From Erwinia persicina (GTDB taxonomy: Bacteria > Pseudomonadota > Gammaproteobacteria > Enterobacterales > Enterobacteriaceae), in NCBI RefSeq assembly GCF_014838825.1, contig NZ_JACYMO010000010.1:1-64000 (forward strand): 64,000 nucleotides of DNA. The letters are read 5' to 3'. The position numbers and the translations under genes were made by a program. The number at the start of each line of letters is the position of its first letter. Position 1 is the first letter of the stretch. The notes below the pieces were generated by a model. It saw only the letters and a program-made list of their open reading frames with translations, ran no database searches and was not told the DNA's origin. Below, piece by piece: positions 28,631 through 36,425 of this stretch.

Positions 28631-28961
28631 AAGCACTCCTCAAAAACTCACTAAACGTGAACAACCAGAGGGAAAGAACCTTATATCCAGATTCTCAATG
28701 CTGGCATACAACAGCCACTGGGACGCTTTTTGGGGCAGCACAGGGGAAAGCCAGGATCATAAGTATTAGATCATTTTGAGAGATCTGGATCATATTTTTT
28801 GTTTATTTTTTCAACTTGCTGAAAACCTGGCCGGGAAAAACAACGAAAAAATAAGTTACACAGACATCGCTATCCATCAAAACTGATTTCGACTATTCTT
28901 TACGCAACATTTGTTGTTTGAATAAAACCAATAAGTCTTTGTTAACAGGAGTTAATTTCTT
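28631..28961. other. Divergent promoter region of yiaG and yiaF
   Basis: No gene. Several GATC/GATCAT repeats lie at 28757-28795. Promoters of both neighbours must be here but no clear boxes can be named. Confidence 0.5.
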
Positions 28962-29675
28962 ATGATGACAGGATCATCACGCATCTGGACCCGTCTGCTG
29001 GTGCCTTTTATGGCGCTATTCATGGTGTTACAGCTTACCGGCTGTGGCGACAATGAAGCCGATCAGCGCAAAGCGTTTATCGATTTCCTGCAAAACACCG
29101 TGATGCGCAGCGGTGAGCATCTGCCAAGCCTGAGTGAAGACCAGAAGCAGAAATTCGGCCCCTACGTCAGCGACTACGCCATTCTTTTTGGTTTCTCACA
29201 GCAGGTAAACCGCGCGGTGGATTCCGGGCTCAAACCCGTCGTGGATGAACTGTCGGCGATCCGCACGCCGCAGGATTATCTGACGCGCCGTGATGCACTG
29301 CGTCAGGCAAGCGGCTCGCTGGGCGTGCTGACTCAGCAAATTCAGGCAGCAAAAACCCAGGCCGACAGCAGCAAGGCAGCACTGAAGCAGCCATCAGACC
29401 TGAAAACGGTCTATGACAACGTCTACACCACTGTCGTGACGCAGCCGGCGACCACTCTGGCACCGCTTCTGCCTGCGCTTCAGGCACTGAGCCAGGATGC
29501 CGTTCAGACCGGGGACTTCCTGCAGCAGCAGGGGGCGAACGTCAGCTTTAACGGCTCGGCGATCCAGTTCCCGAGCCAGGCTCAGGCCACACAATATAAT
29601 GCACTGATGAGTAATCTCAGCGCTAATGCCAGGGCACTGACCCAGGCGCAAAGCGTACTGAACGCCAGTCGCTAA
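28962..29675 (+). CDS. yiaF: DUF3053 lipoprotein YiaF
   Basis: 237 residues with a lipoprotein signal peptide (hydrophobic segment then LQLTGC, Cys near residue 28) and a helical remainder rich in Gln, Ala and Ser. Length and position between yiaG and the mtl operon match E. coli YiaF (236). Function is unknown; lipobox processing would place it in the envelope. AGGAG precedes the start, and a second ATG follows directly. Confidence 0.85.
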   Translation: MMTGSSRIWTRLLVPFMALFMVLQLTGCGDNEADQRKAFIDFLQNTVMRSGEHLPSLSEDQKQKFGPYVSDYAILFGFSQQVNRAVDSGLKPVVDELSAIRTPQDYLTRRDALRQASGSLGVLTQQIQAAKTQADSSKAALKQPSDLKTVYDNVYTTVVTQPATTLAPLLPALQALSQDAVQTGDFLQQQGANVSFNGSAIQFPSQAQATQYNALMSNLSANARALTQAQSVLNASR

Positions 29676-29693
29676 GACCGGACAGAATTAAAA

Positions 29694-29714
29694 AAGGGCC
29701 ACAAAGTGGCCCTT
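29694..29714 (-). terminator. Terminator of the small leader-peptide gene
   Basis: AAGGGCCAC and its complement around an AAA loop. Read on the minus strand it is followed by six T, so it ends the gene at 29731; it may also stall yiaF transcripts. Confidence 0.8.
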
Positions 29715-29730
29715 CCCTCGCGAACGTAAC

Positions 29731-29994
29731 TTAGGCGTAATCACGCGCCCAGTTAGCCAGGCTTTGTTTACCATTGCAGCCAAACATATCAATCAGCTGG
29801 CTCATACCGGCGTTCAGGCCAGGCTCAACGGCAGCAATATAACGCCAGTCTTTACCCGCATATTCCGGAGTTACGGCAGCATACAGCTTTGCCATTTGCT
29901 CAACGCCTTTCAGGGACTGGAAAAAGCTTTCGCCGCTTAAACGTGCACCGCTGACAGTAGCAACTTCTTCTCTATTTAATTCACGAATAGTCAT
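29731..29994 (-). CDS. Small protein with a double-glycine-type leader, possible secreted peptide
   Basis: 87 residues. The N-terminus MTIRELNREEVATVSGA resembles leaders of class II microcins and bacteriocins (RELT..E...VSGG). Cleavage after the GA pair would leave about 70 residues with one Cys and the segment YAAVTPEYAGKDWRYIA. AAGGGAAAG precedes the ATG. No immunity gene, peptidase-containing ABC exporter or second peptide lies nearby, so export and activity are inference. It could also be an ordinary cytoplasmic protein with a chance leader-like start. Confidence 0.55.
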   Translation of the reverse strand: MTIRELNREEVATVSGARLSGESFFQSLKGVEQMAKLYAAVTPEYAGKDWRYIAAVEPGLNAGMSQLIDMFGCNGKQSLANWARDYA

Positions 29995-30000
29995 AACTTT

Positions 30001-30229
30001 CCCTTGTATTTTAGATGGAATCCTTTACCGATCAGTCTGTTCGGTGAGCTAAGACTAATGGAATAGCGCTGGTAATATAATCGTATTAAATCCATAACTT
30101 AAGACAAACGCTTATTTGTTCGCTTTACAGTGTTTTCCTTCCCTACCGACGTTGAGTGAGTAGCAGGATAAGGAAAGTGAAAGTCCATCGCGGAAAGTGT
30201 GATCTGACGTTTTTACGCTGAAAATAACT
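30001..30229. other. Upstream part of the mtl control region
   Basis: No gene. It holds the promoter side of the small minus-strand gene and the distal part of the mannitol control region. A half-site-like TGTGATC occurs at 30198. Confidence 0.5.
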
Positions 30230-30405
30230 TGTGATTTACATCACAAAAACAGAACAAATCAACAAAATGAAAAGGTGATTTAAATCACAAAACATGAGCT
30301 TACCCGGCTATTTTTTCAGCGTTATTTTGATGATGCCTGAATATTTGTGATCTACATCACTCACCACCCCCCTTTAACCGCCCACAAACCGTGATATGGA
30401 TCACA
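30230..30405 (+). promoter_or_regulatory. Four CRP sites upstream of mtlA
   Basis: TGTGATTTACATCACA (30230-30245), GGTGATTTAAATCACA (30274-30289), TGTGATCTACATCACT (30346-30361) and CGTGATATGGATCACA (30390-30405) all fit TGTGA-N6-TCACA. The E. coli mtl promoter is also preceded by a cluster of CRP sites, so strong catabolite control is expected. Confidence 0.85.
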
Positions 30406-30551
30406 AATATTCCGACACCTACGCAGCGTCAAATTCGCGTGATAGAGTCCGCCTGCATACAGTGATACTGATGGCTTCCCACTGTCAGGTCTAAAACAAA
30501 AATCAACGCGCTCTCTTATTTGTCGGCGCGTACTCATAAGGGGTGTTTTAT

Positions 30552-32483
30552 ATGTCCTCATCAGATATCAAGATCAAAGTTCAAAACTTTGGTCGTTTTC
30601 TGAGCAACATGGTAATGCCAAATATCGGCGCGTTTATCGCCTGGGGTATTATCACCGCGCTGTTTATTCCAACCGGGTGGCTGCCAAACGAAACCATGGC
30701 GAAGCTGGTTGGTCCGATGATCACTTACCTGCTGCCGTTACTGATTGGTTATACCGGTGGCCGTCTGGTGGGCGGCGATCGCGGCGGTGTGGTGGGGGCA
30801 ATCACCACCATGGGCGTGATTGTCGGGGCTGATATGCCGATGTTCCTCGGCTCGATGATTGCCGGCCCGCTGGGCGGCTGGGCGATCAAAACCTTCGACC
30901 GCCTGGTTGACGGTAAGATCAAAAGCGGCTTTGAAATGCTGGTGAACAACTTCTCTGCCGGTATCATCGGCATGCTGTTGGCTATCCTTGCATTCCTGGC
31001 GATCGGTCCTCTGGTGGAAGGCCTGTCCCATATTCTCGCAGCTGGCGTGAATCTGATGGTGCAGAACAACCTGCTGCCGCTGACCTCTATCTTTGTGGAA
31101 CCGGCCAAAATCCTGTTCCTGAATAATGCGATCAACCACGGCATCTTCTCGCCGCTGGGTATTCAGCAGGCCAGTGAAGCCGGTAAGTCGATCTTCTTCC
31201 TGATCGAAGCGAACCCGGGCCCGGGTATGGGCGTACTGATGGCTTATATGTTCTTCGGCCGTGGCAATGCCAAACAGTCTGCCGGTGGTGCTGCGATTAT
31301 CCATTTCCTCGGCGGTATTCACGAAATTTACTTCCCGTACGTGCTGATGAATCCGCGCCTGATTCTGGCGGTTATCCTCGGTGGGATGACCGGTGTCTTT
31401 ACCCTGACGCTGCTGAACGGTGGCCTGGTCTCGCCAGCCTCTCCGGGATCTATCCTTGCGGTACTGGCCATGACACCAAAAGGGGCTTACTTCGCGAACA
31501 TCGCCGCGATCTTTGCTGCCTTTGCCGTCTCCTTCGTCGTCTCGGCCATTCTGCTGAAAACCAGCAAAGTGAAAGAAGATGACGATATCGAAGCCGCTTC
31601 CCGCCGCGTGCAGGAAATGAAAGCTCAGTCTAAAGGTCAGTCGGGGGCACCTGCTGCCGCAGCTGATGGCCTGCACGGCGACCTGAGCCACGTGCGCAAA
31701 ATCATCGTCGCCTGCGATGCAGGAATGGGCTCCAGCGCCATGGGTGCCGGTGTACTGCGTAAGAAGGTTAACGATGCGGGTCTGACGCTGATTTCCGTAA
31801 CAAATACGGCCATTAACAGTCTGCCAGGCGATGTTGACTTGGTGATCACCCACCGTGACCTGACGGAGCGGGCGATGCGCCAGGCTCCTCACGCCCAGCA
31901 TATTTCGCTGACCAACTTCCTCGATAGCGGCCTGTATAACGACCTGACGGCCCGCCTGGTGGAAGCAGGACGCAGCGCAGGTCACCGCGAGAAAGTCAGC
32001 AGCGCCCTGAGCGACAGCTTTGATGATGGTCAGGACCATCTGTTCAAACTGAGCGCCGCCAATATCTTCCTCGGTAATCAGGCTGCCGATAAAGAACAGG
32101 CTATCCGCTTTGCCGGTGAACAGCTGGTGAAAGGTGGCTACGTGGAGCCGGAATACGTTGAAGCCATGCTGGAACGTGAAAAGCTGACGCCGACCTATCT
32201 TGGCGAGTCTATCGCCGTACCGCACGGCACCGTGGAAGCGAAAGACCGTGTGCTGAAAACCGGCGTGGTGTTCTGCCAGTACCCGGCCGGGGTTCACTTC
32301 GGCGAGGAGCCGGAGGATATCGCTCGCCTGGTGATTGGTATTGCTGCACGTAACAACGAACACATTCAGGTGATCACCAGCCTGACCAATGCACTGGACG
32401 ACGACAGCGTCATCGCCCGCCTGGCGACCACCACCGATGTGCAGGAAGTGCTTGACCTTCTGTCCGGTAAACCCCGCGCGTAA
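30552..32483 (+). CDS. mtlA: Mannitol-specific PTS permease, enzyme IICBA
   Basis: 643 residues against 637 in E. coli. The IIC membrane domain covers about 1-340 (NMVMPNIGAFIAWGIITAL, then EANPGPGMGVL and the GGIHEIYFPYVLMNP motif). The IIB domain has its phosphocysteine Cys388 in IIVACDAGMGSS, and the IIA domain has phosphohistidine His558 in ESIAVPHGTVEAKD. It imports mannitol and delivers mannitol-1-phosphate inside. The ATG at 30552 is preferred over an in-frame GTG nine bases earlier. mtlD and mtlR follow. Confidence 0.97.
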   Translation: MSSSDIKIKVQNFGRFLSNMVMPNIGAFIAWGIITALFIPTGWLPNETMAKLVGPMITYLLPLLIGYTGGRLVGGDRGGVVGAITTMGVIVGADMPMFLGSMIAGPLGGWAIKTFDRLVDGKIKSGFEMLVNNFSAGIIGMLLAILAFLAIGPLVEGLSHILAAGVNLMVQNNLLPLTSIFVEPAKILFLNNAINHGIFSPLGIQQASEAGKSIFFLIEANPGPGMGVLMAYMFFGRGNAKQSAGGAAIIHFLGGIHEIYFPYVLMNPRLILAVILGGMTGVFTLTLLNGGLVSPASPGSILAVLAMTPKGAYFANIAAIFAAFAVSFVVSAILLKTSKVKEDDDIEAASRRVQEMKAQSKGQSGAPAAAADGLHGDLSHVRKIIVACDAGMGSSAMGAGVLRKKVNDAGLTLISVTNTAINSLPGDVDLVITHRDLTERAMRQAPHAQHISLTNFLDSGLYNDLTARLVEAGRSAGHREKVSSALSDSFDDGQDHLFKLSAANIFLGNQAADKEQAIRFAGEQLVKGGYVEPEYVEAMLEREKLTPTYLGESIAVPHGTVEAKDRVLKTGVVFCQYPAGVHFGEEPEDIARLVIGIAARNNEHIQVITSLTNALDDDSVIARLATTTDVQEVLDLLSGKPRA

Positions 32484-32582
32484 GCCGGTTTAACGAACGC
32501 ACCTCTGTGTAGGGCTGGGCATGCCCGGCCCTTTTTTGGTCGGGACATGCCCGACCTTGATCTCATTGATACGGGAATAATT

Positions 32583-33731
32583 ATGAAAGCATTACATTTT
32601 GGCGCCGGTAATATCGGCCGTGGCTTTATTGGCAAACTGCTGGCCGATGCCGGTTTTCAACTGACTTTCGCCGACGTGAACCAGAACATTCTGGACGCGC
32701 TTAACGCTCGCGGTGAGTACCCGGTGCACGTGGTGGGGGAGCAGGCGCAGGTCGAAATCGTTAAAGGCGTGAATGCCGTAAACAGCACCAGCGATGACAT
32801 CGTCGCCCTGGTAGCAGAGGTTGATATCGTTACCACGGCGGTTGGCCCACAGATCCTGGAGCGCATTGCTGCCAGCATTGCCAAAGGGCTGGCCAAACGC
32901 AGTGATAGCGCTAATACCCGTCCGCTGAACATTATTGCCTGTGAAAATATGGTGCGCGGCACCACGCAGCTGAAAGGCCACGTGCTGAACGCTCTCCCCG
33001 CCGAATATCACGCCTGGGTGGAAGCCCATATTGGCTTCGTTGACTCTGCCGTTGACCGTATTGTGCCGCCGTCTGCAGCGGGCAACAGCGACCCACTGGA
33101 AGTGACCGTGGAAACCTTCAGCGAGTGGATTGTCGATAAAACCCAGTTCAAAGGTGACCTGCCCGCCATCCCGGGTATGGAACTGACCGACAACCTGATG
33201 GCCTTCGTTGAGCGTAAACTGTTTACCCTTAATACCGGTCACGCTATCGCGGCTTATCTGGGGCAGCTGGCCGGCCATCAGACCATTCGCGATGCCATTC
33301 TGGATGAGAAAATCCGGGCCGTGGTGCAGGGTGCAATGGAAGAAAGCGGTGCAGTGCTGATTGAGCGTTATGGTTTTGATGCTGTGAAGCACGCGGCTTA
33401 CATCCAGAAAATCCTCAGCCGCTTCGAAAACCCGTACCTGAAAGATGACGTAGAGCGCGTTGGCCGCCAGCCGCTGCGTAAGCTAAGCGCAGGTGACCGT
33501 CTGATTAAGCCGCTGCTCGGCGCACTGGAATACCAGCTGCCACACGACCATCTGGTCAGCGGAATTGCGGCCGCGCTGCACTATCGCAGCGATCAGGATC
33601 CGCAGGCACAAGAGCTCGCTGACCTGCTGGCAAAACAGGACGTTGCCACCACGCTGGCCAGCATCTCCGGCCTGGACAGCGACAGCGATGTGGTGAAGGC
33701 AGTAGTGAAGGCCTGGAACGCTATGGCATAA
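32583..33731 (+). CDS. mtlD: Mannitol-1-phosphate 5-dehydrogenase
   Basis: 382 residues, identical in length to E. coli MtlD. The N-terminal NAD-binding motif is [19 protein letters not shown]. Downstream are the catalytic-region segments [20 protein letters not shown] and, near the C-terminus, [15 protein letters not shown]. It oxidises mannitol-1-phosphate to fructose-6-phosphate with NAD. The start is the ATG at 32583; its stop overlaps the mtlR start by one base. Confidence 0.97.
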   Translation: MKALHFGAGNIGRGFIGKLLADAGFQLTFADVNQNILDALNARGEYPVHVVGEQAQVEIVKGVNAVNSTSDDIVALVAEVDIVTTAVGPQILERIAASIAKGLAKRSDSANTRPLNIIACENMVRGTTQLKGHVLNALPAEYHAWVEAHIGFVDSAVDRIVPPSAAGNSDPLEVTVETFSEWIVDKTQFKGDLPAIPGMELTDNLMAFVERKLFTLNTGHAIAAYLGQLAGHQTIRDAILDEKIRAVVQGAMEESGAVLIERYGFDAVKHAAYIQKILSRFENPYLKDDVERVGRQPLRKLSAGDRLIKPLLGALEYQLPHDHLVSGIAAALHYRSDQDPQAQELADLLAKQDVATTLASISGLDSDSDVVKAVVKAWNAMA

Positions 33732-34357
33732 TGACGGCGCAAGCGCTCCTCACGGACGAAAAATCAGGGCACGGCACCGCTGCTGTGCCCGCGCGGGCGT
33801 TTTTACGCCATAAGAATGATATGCAGGCACTCATGGAACAACCACAGGCTTTTGAAAATCGGGTGCTCGAACGCCTGAATGCCGGACGATCGGTAAGAAG
33901 CTTTCTGATCGCCGCCGTTGAACTGCTGGCAGAGGCGGTAAACATCTTGGTGGTTCAGGTGTTCCGTAAAGACGACTACGCCGTTAAATACGCCGTAGAG
34001 CCGCTTCTGTTTGGCGATGGGCCGCTGGGTGAGCTGTCGGTGCGGCTGAAGCTGATCTACGGCTTAGGGATGATTAACCGCAGTGAATACGAAGACGGTG
34101 AGCTGCTGATGGCGCTGCGCGAAGAGCTGAATCACGACGGCAATGAGTACCGTTTCACTGATGACGAAATCCTGGGACCGTTTGGCGAACTGCACTGCGT
34201 CACCGGCCTGCCGCCGCGCCCTGATTTTGCCCGCGACGATGCCGGGCTGCGGGCCATGCAACAGCAGCGTTATCAGCAGGTCGTGCGCTCCACGATGGTC
34301 CTGTCCTTAACGGCGCTGATCTCGCGCATCAGTCTGAAGCAGGCTTTCAAAAAGTAA
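33731..34357 (+). CDS. mtlR: Mannitol operon repressor
   Basis: 208 residues from the ATG that overlaps the mtlD stop (E. coli MtlR has 195). The conserved part runs from QAFENRVLERLNAG at about residue 38 through KDDYAVKYAVEPLL and REELNHDGNEYRF to STMVLSLTALISRISLKQAF. Family members repress the mtl operon by a mechanism not seen as a classical helix-turn-helix. The N-terminal extension is poorly conserved, and an internal start is possible. Confidence 0.92.
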   Translation: MTAQALLTDEKSGHGTAAVPARAFLRHKNDMQALMEQPQAFENRVLERLNAGRSVRSFLIAAVELLAEAVNILVVQVFRKDDYAVKYAVEPLLFGDGPLGELSVRLKLIYGLGMINRSEYEDGELLMALREELNHDGNEYRFTDDEILGPFGELHCVTGLPPRPDFARDDAGLRAMQQQRYQQVVRSTMVLSLTALISRISLKQAFKK

Positions 34358-34430
34358 CCCGCCCTTTTCCCTCTTTGCTCCGCTTTCGTGTATCCTTTGC
34401 AGTAATGAATCAATTTAATGGTCAATCGTG

Positions 34431-34793
34431 ATGAAAGAACAGGTCAAGTCAGAAATTAAAGAGCTCAGCGACAAGCTGGATGCCCTTAATCATAAAGAGC
34501 CGGTACTGCTGGCATCAGGCGAGAGCGAAAAGCTCGGTGAGCTGCTGAAAGAAAAAGATAAGTTAGAAGCCGAAATCGAACGTCTGCGCGGCGTCCGGGC
34601 TGAGAAACTGAGTAAAGAAGCACAGCAGTTGCAGGGTCTGCCTTTCAGCCGCCCGATCACCAAGAAAGAGCAGGCTAATATGGGTGCCCTGAAGAAAAGC
34701 GTGCGCGGTATCATTGTGGTTCATCCCACTACCGCCCTGGGCCGTGAGATGGGTCTGAAAGAGATGACCGGCTACGCAAAAAAGGCGTTCTGA
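34431..34793 (+). CDS. yibL: YibL family ribosome-associated small protein
   Basis: 120 residues, as in E. coli, with N-terminal coiled coil ([18 protein letters not shown], then [14 protein letters not shown]) and the conserved tail [18 protein letters not shown] followed by [15 protein letters not shown]. coli YibL has been found with ribosomal particles; its exact role is unclear. The position after mtlR is conserved. The ATG at 34431 follows a GTG; the ATG gives the standard start. A terminator follows. Confidence 0.92.
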   Translation: MKEQVKSEIKELSDKLDALNHKEPVLLASGESEKLGELLKEKDKLEAEIERLRGVRAEKLSKEAQQLQGLPFSRPITKKEQANMGALKKSVRGIIVVHPTTALGREMGLKEMTGYAKKAF

Positions 34794-34809
34794 TCCCACG
34801 AAATGACAA

Positions 34810-34838
34810 AAAAACAGGATCGTCGCATCCTGTTTTTT
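34810..34838 (+). terminator. Terminator after yibL
   Basis: AAAACAGGAT, a CGTCGC loop, ATCCTG and a run of six T. Confidence 0.85.
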
Positions 34839-35286
34839 ATTACAAAAACACCCTTTCCCGCCATTCTATTTACATCAAACTCCGCCAAAGAAAAATACTT
34901 AATATCGTTTTATCAGACTCTTCCTTACCTGGAAAAAACAGCATGACGCGTTAACGCTCCCTTTTCTCATCTTCATTCCTTTGCCTGAACCAGTCAAATA
35001 ACATTACAACCGCTGACACTTTTAAATATTATTCTAGCCACAATCATTACACCGACATTAAGTGTCGAAAAAAAGCCATTAATTTTAAATTGCGATTTAT
35101 CGACCCGAAAAAACCGTATAAATGAGACTTAAATATCGCAATAAGACAACCAATAGAACATAGATATCGTTAATGTTACTTTTTCAATATAATGTATCAC
35201 AGTCAAGCTGTTCAGGAGTCACGTAGAGGCGCTCTTCAAGCGAGATAATAGCGTCTCTGGTTAAGGATAACTTCAGGTAATGAATC
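34839..35286. other. AT-rich spacer before the second LuxR gene
   Basis: About 450 bases with no gene. The AT-rich composition would suit H-NS binding; no boxes can be named. Confidence 0.5.
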
Positions 35287-35922
35287 ATGAGAAAGAATAA
35301 CATCACCATTGTCATCAATGACGCCAATCGCTTCTACGCCGATGGATTAGCGAAATGTCTTTCTGCAGATTTTTCCAACCAAGGAATTCACACTGACTTT
35401 ACCGACTGTGTTTTTAACAGCCGGGCAAAGATGCTTTTCCTGGCGGAGGATTCCTTATCCGTTGCCAATATCCATTATCTGAATCGACGCATGTCCATGC
35501 GGCCGCTGTGCATTTTTATCATCAAAGACAGCGAGACGAAAGATGACCCAAGCGAAACGAAAGTGCACAGCATTCATCACTATGCCACGCTTTACCGCGA
35601 TCAAGCCGTTAACAGCGTCTTATCTGTCATCAATAAGCAGAGGGAGCAGCTCCAGAGCTTACGCAATATCCTGGTCCAACCCTGTTCAAATCGTATTACC
35701 AATAACCTGACAAGGCGTGAAACGGAGATTCTCCGCTATCTGGCACGGGGTATCAGTAACGGTGGTGTGGCGCGTTTTCTTCATATCAGTGAAAAAACGG
35801 TCAGTGCGCATAAGCGAAACATTATGTCCAAGCTCAATATGGTTCGCCCTGCAGAACTCAATTACTGGTTAATTCAGGAAGGCTGGTGTGATTCTCTGCG
35901 TAAAAGTGAACCATTTCATTAA
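35287..35922 (+). CDS. LuxR-type regulator, paralogue of the one at 6417
   Basis: 211 residues. The C-terminal GerE helix-turn-helix lies at about 142-200 (LTRRETEILRYLARGISN, VARFLHISEKTVSAHKRN, MSKLN). The N-terminal half (ITIVINDANRFYADGL) is a degenerate receiver-like domain without a clear phosphorylation set. It precedes a lipoprotein and a large coiled-coil FKBP protein in the same direction, about 90 bases away, and may regulate them. Close in plan to RcsA/FimW-like orphan regulators. Confidence 0.8.
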   Translation: MRKNNITIVINDANRFYADGLAKCLSADFSNQGIHTDFTDCVFNSRAKMLFLAEDSLSVANIHYLNRRMSMRPLCIFIIKDSETKDDPSETKVHSIHHYATLYRDQAVNSVLSVINKQREQLQSLRNILVQPCSNRITNNLTRRETEILRYLARGISNGGVARFLHISEKTVSAHKRNIMSKLNMVRPAELNYWLIQEGWCDSLRKSEPFH

Positions 35923-36014
35923 GTGTGACAGGGTGCCATTTGTCCTGTCCGACAGTATGGCTTCGCCTGTTACGGTCAATCATCATTTGTTAAGCGACTA
36001 ATTCAGAGTGACTC

Positions 36015-36425
36015 ATGATTACAAACTGCAGGATTTCATTAACCCGAACCATAAATGGGATCGCCATACTGTCGGTTTTTTTACTCTCAGGCTGCCAGGG
36101 AACGTCAAAACTGGCTCGTCCCACTGGTGCCACGCAGACAGTGCACAGTGCCAAGTACATTCAGGACAGCGAAAAACTGAAAACCTGCCAGGCGCAGCTT
36201 GAAGCACTGCAGGTCATGAGCGAACCGGAGTACACCAAATTTCATGGCTCATTCGACTATCTGATGAAAAGCGCAGCGCAATATAACGGGCTGCGTAAAA
36301 GTGTCGATCCTAATACTCAGGACACGGTGGATTCGCTTTATCACTACCGTGCGAATCAGCTCTGTGCCCGAATTGCACAAACCCTGATGGACAGCCTGAC
36401 CAGTAAAGGTGAAGCACATCAATGA
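36015..36425 (+). CDS. Small lipoprotein upstream of coiled-coil FKBP protein
   Basis: 136 residues with an N-terminal segment ending at lipobox LLSGC (Cys near residue 27) and a soluble helical remainder (SEKLKTCQAQLEALQVMS). It overlaps the next gene by four bases (ATGA), so the two are translationally coupled and the products probably act together in the envelope. No family recognised. Confidence 0.75.
   Translation: MITNCRISLTRTINGIAILSVFLLSGCQGTSKLARPTGATQTVHSAKYIQDSEKLKTCQAQLEALQVMSEPEYTKFHGSFDYLMKSAAQYNGLRKSVDPNTQDTVDSLYHYRANQLCARIAQTLMDSLTSKGEAHQ

Noticed and set aside
30738..32363. 541-codon open frame antisense to mtlA
   Set aside because: It is the complement of a highly conserved, full-length PTS gene with strong codon bias. 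Its translation is rich in His, Gln and Arg, shows no family and has no ribosome site.
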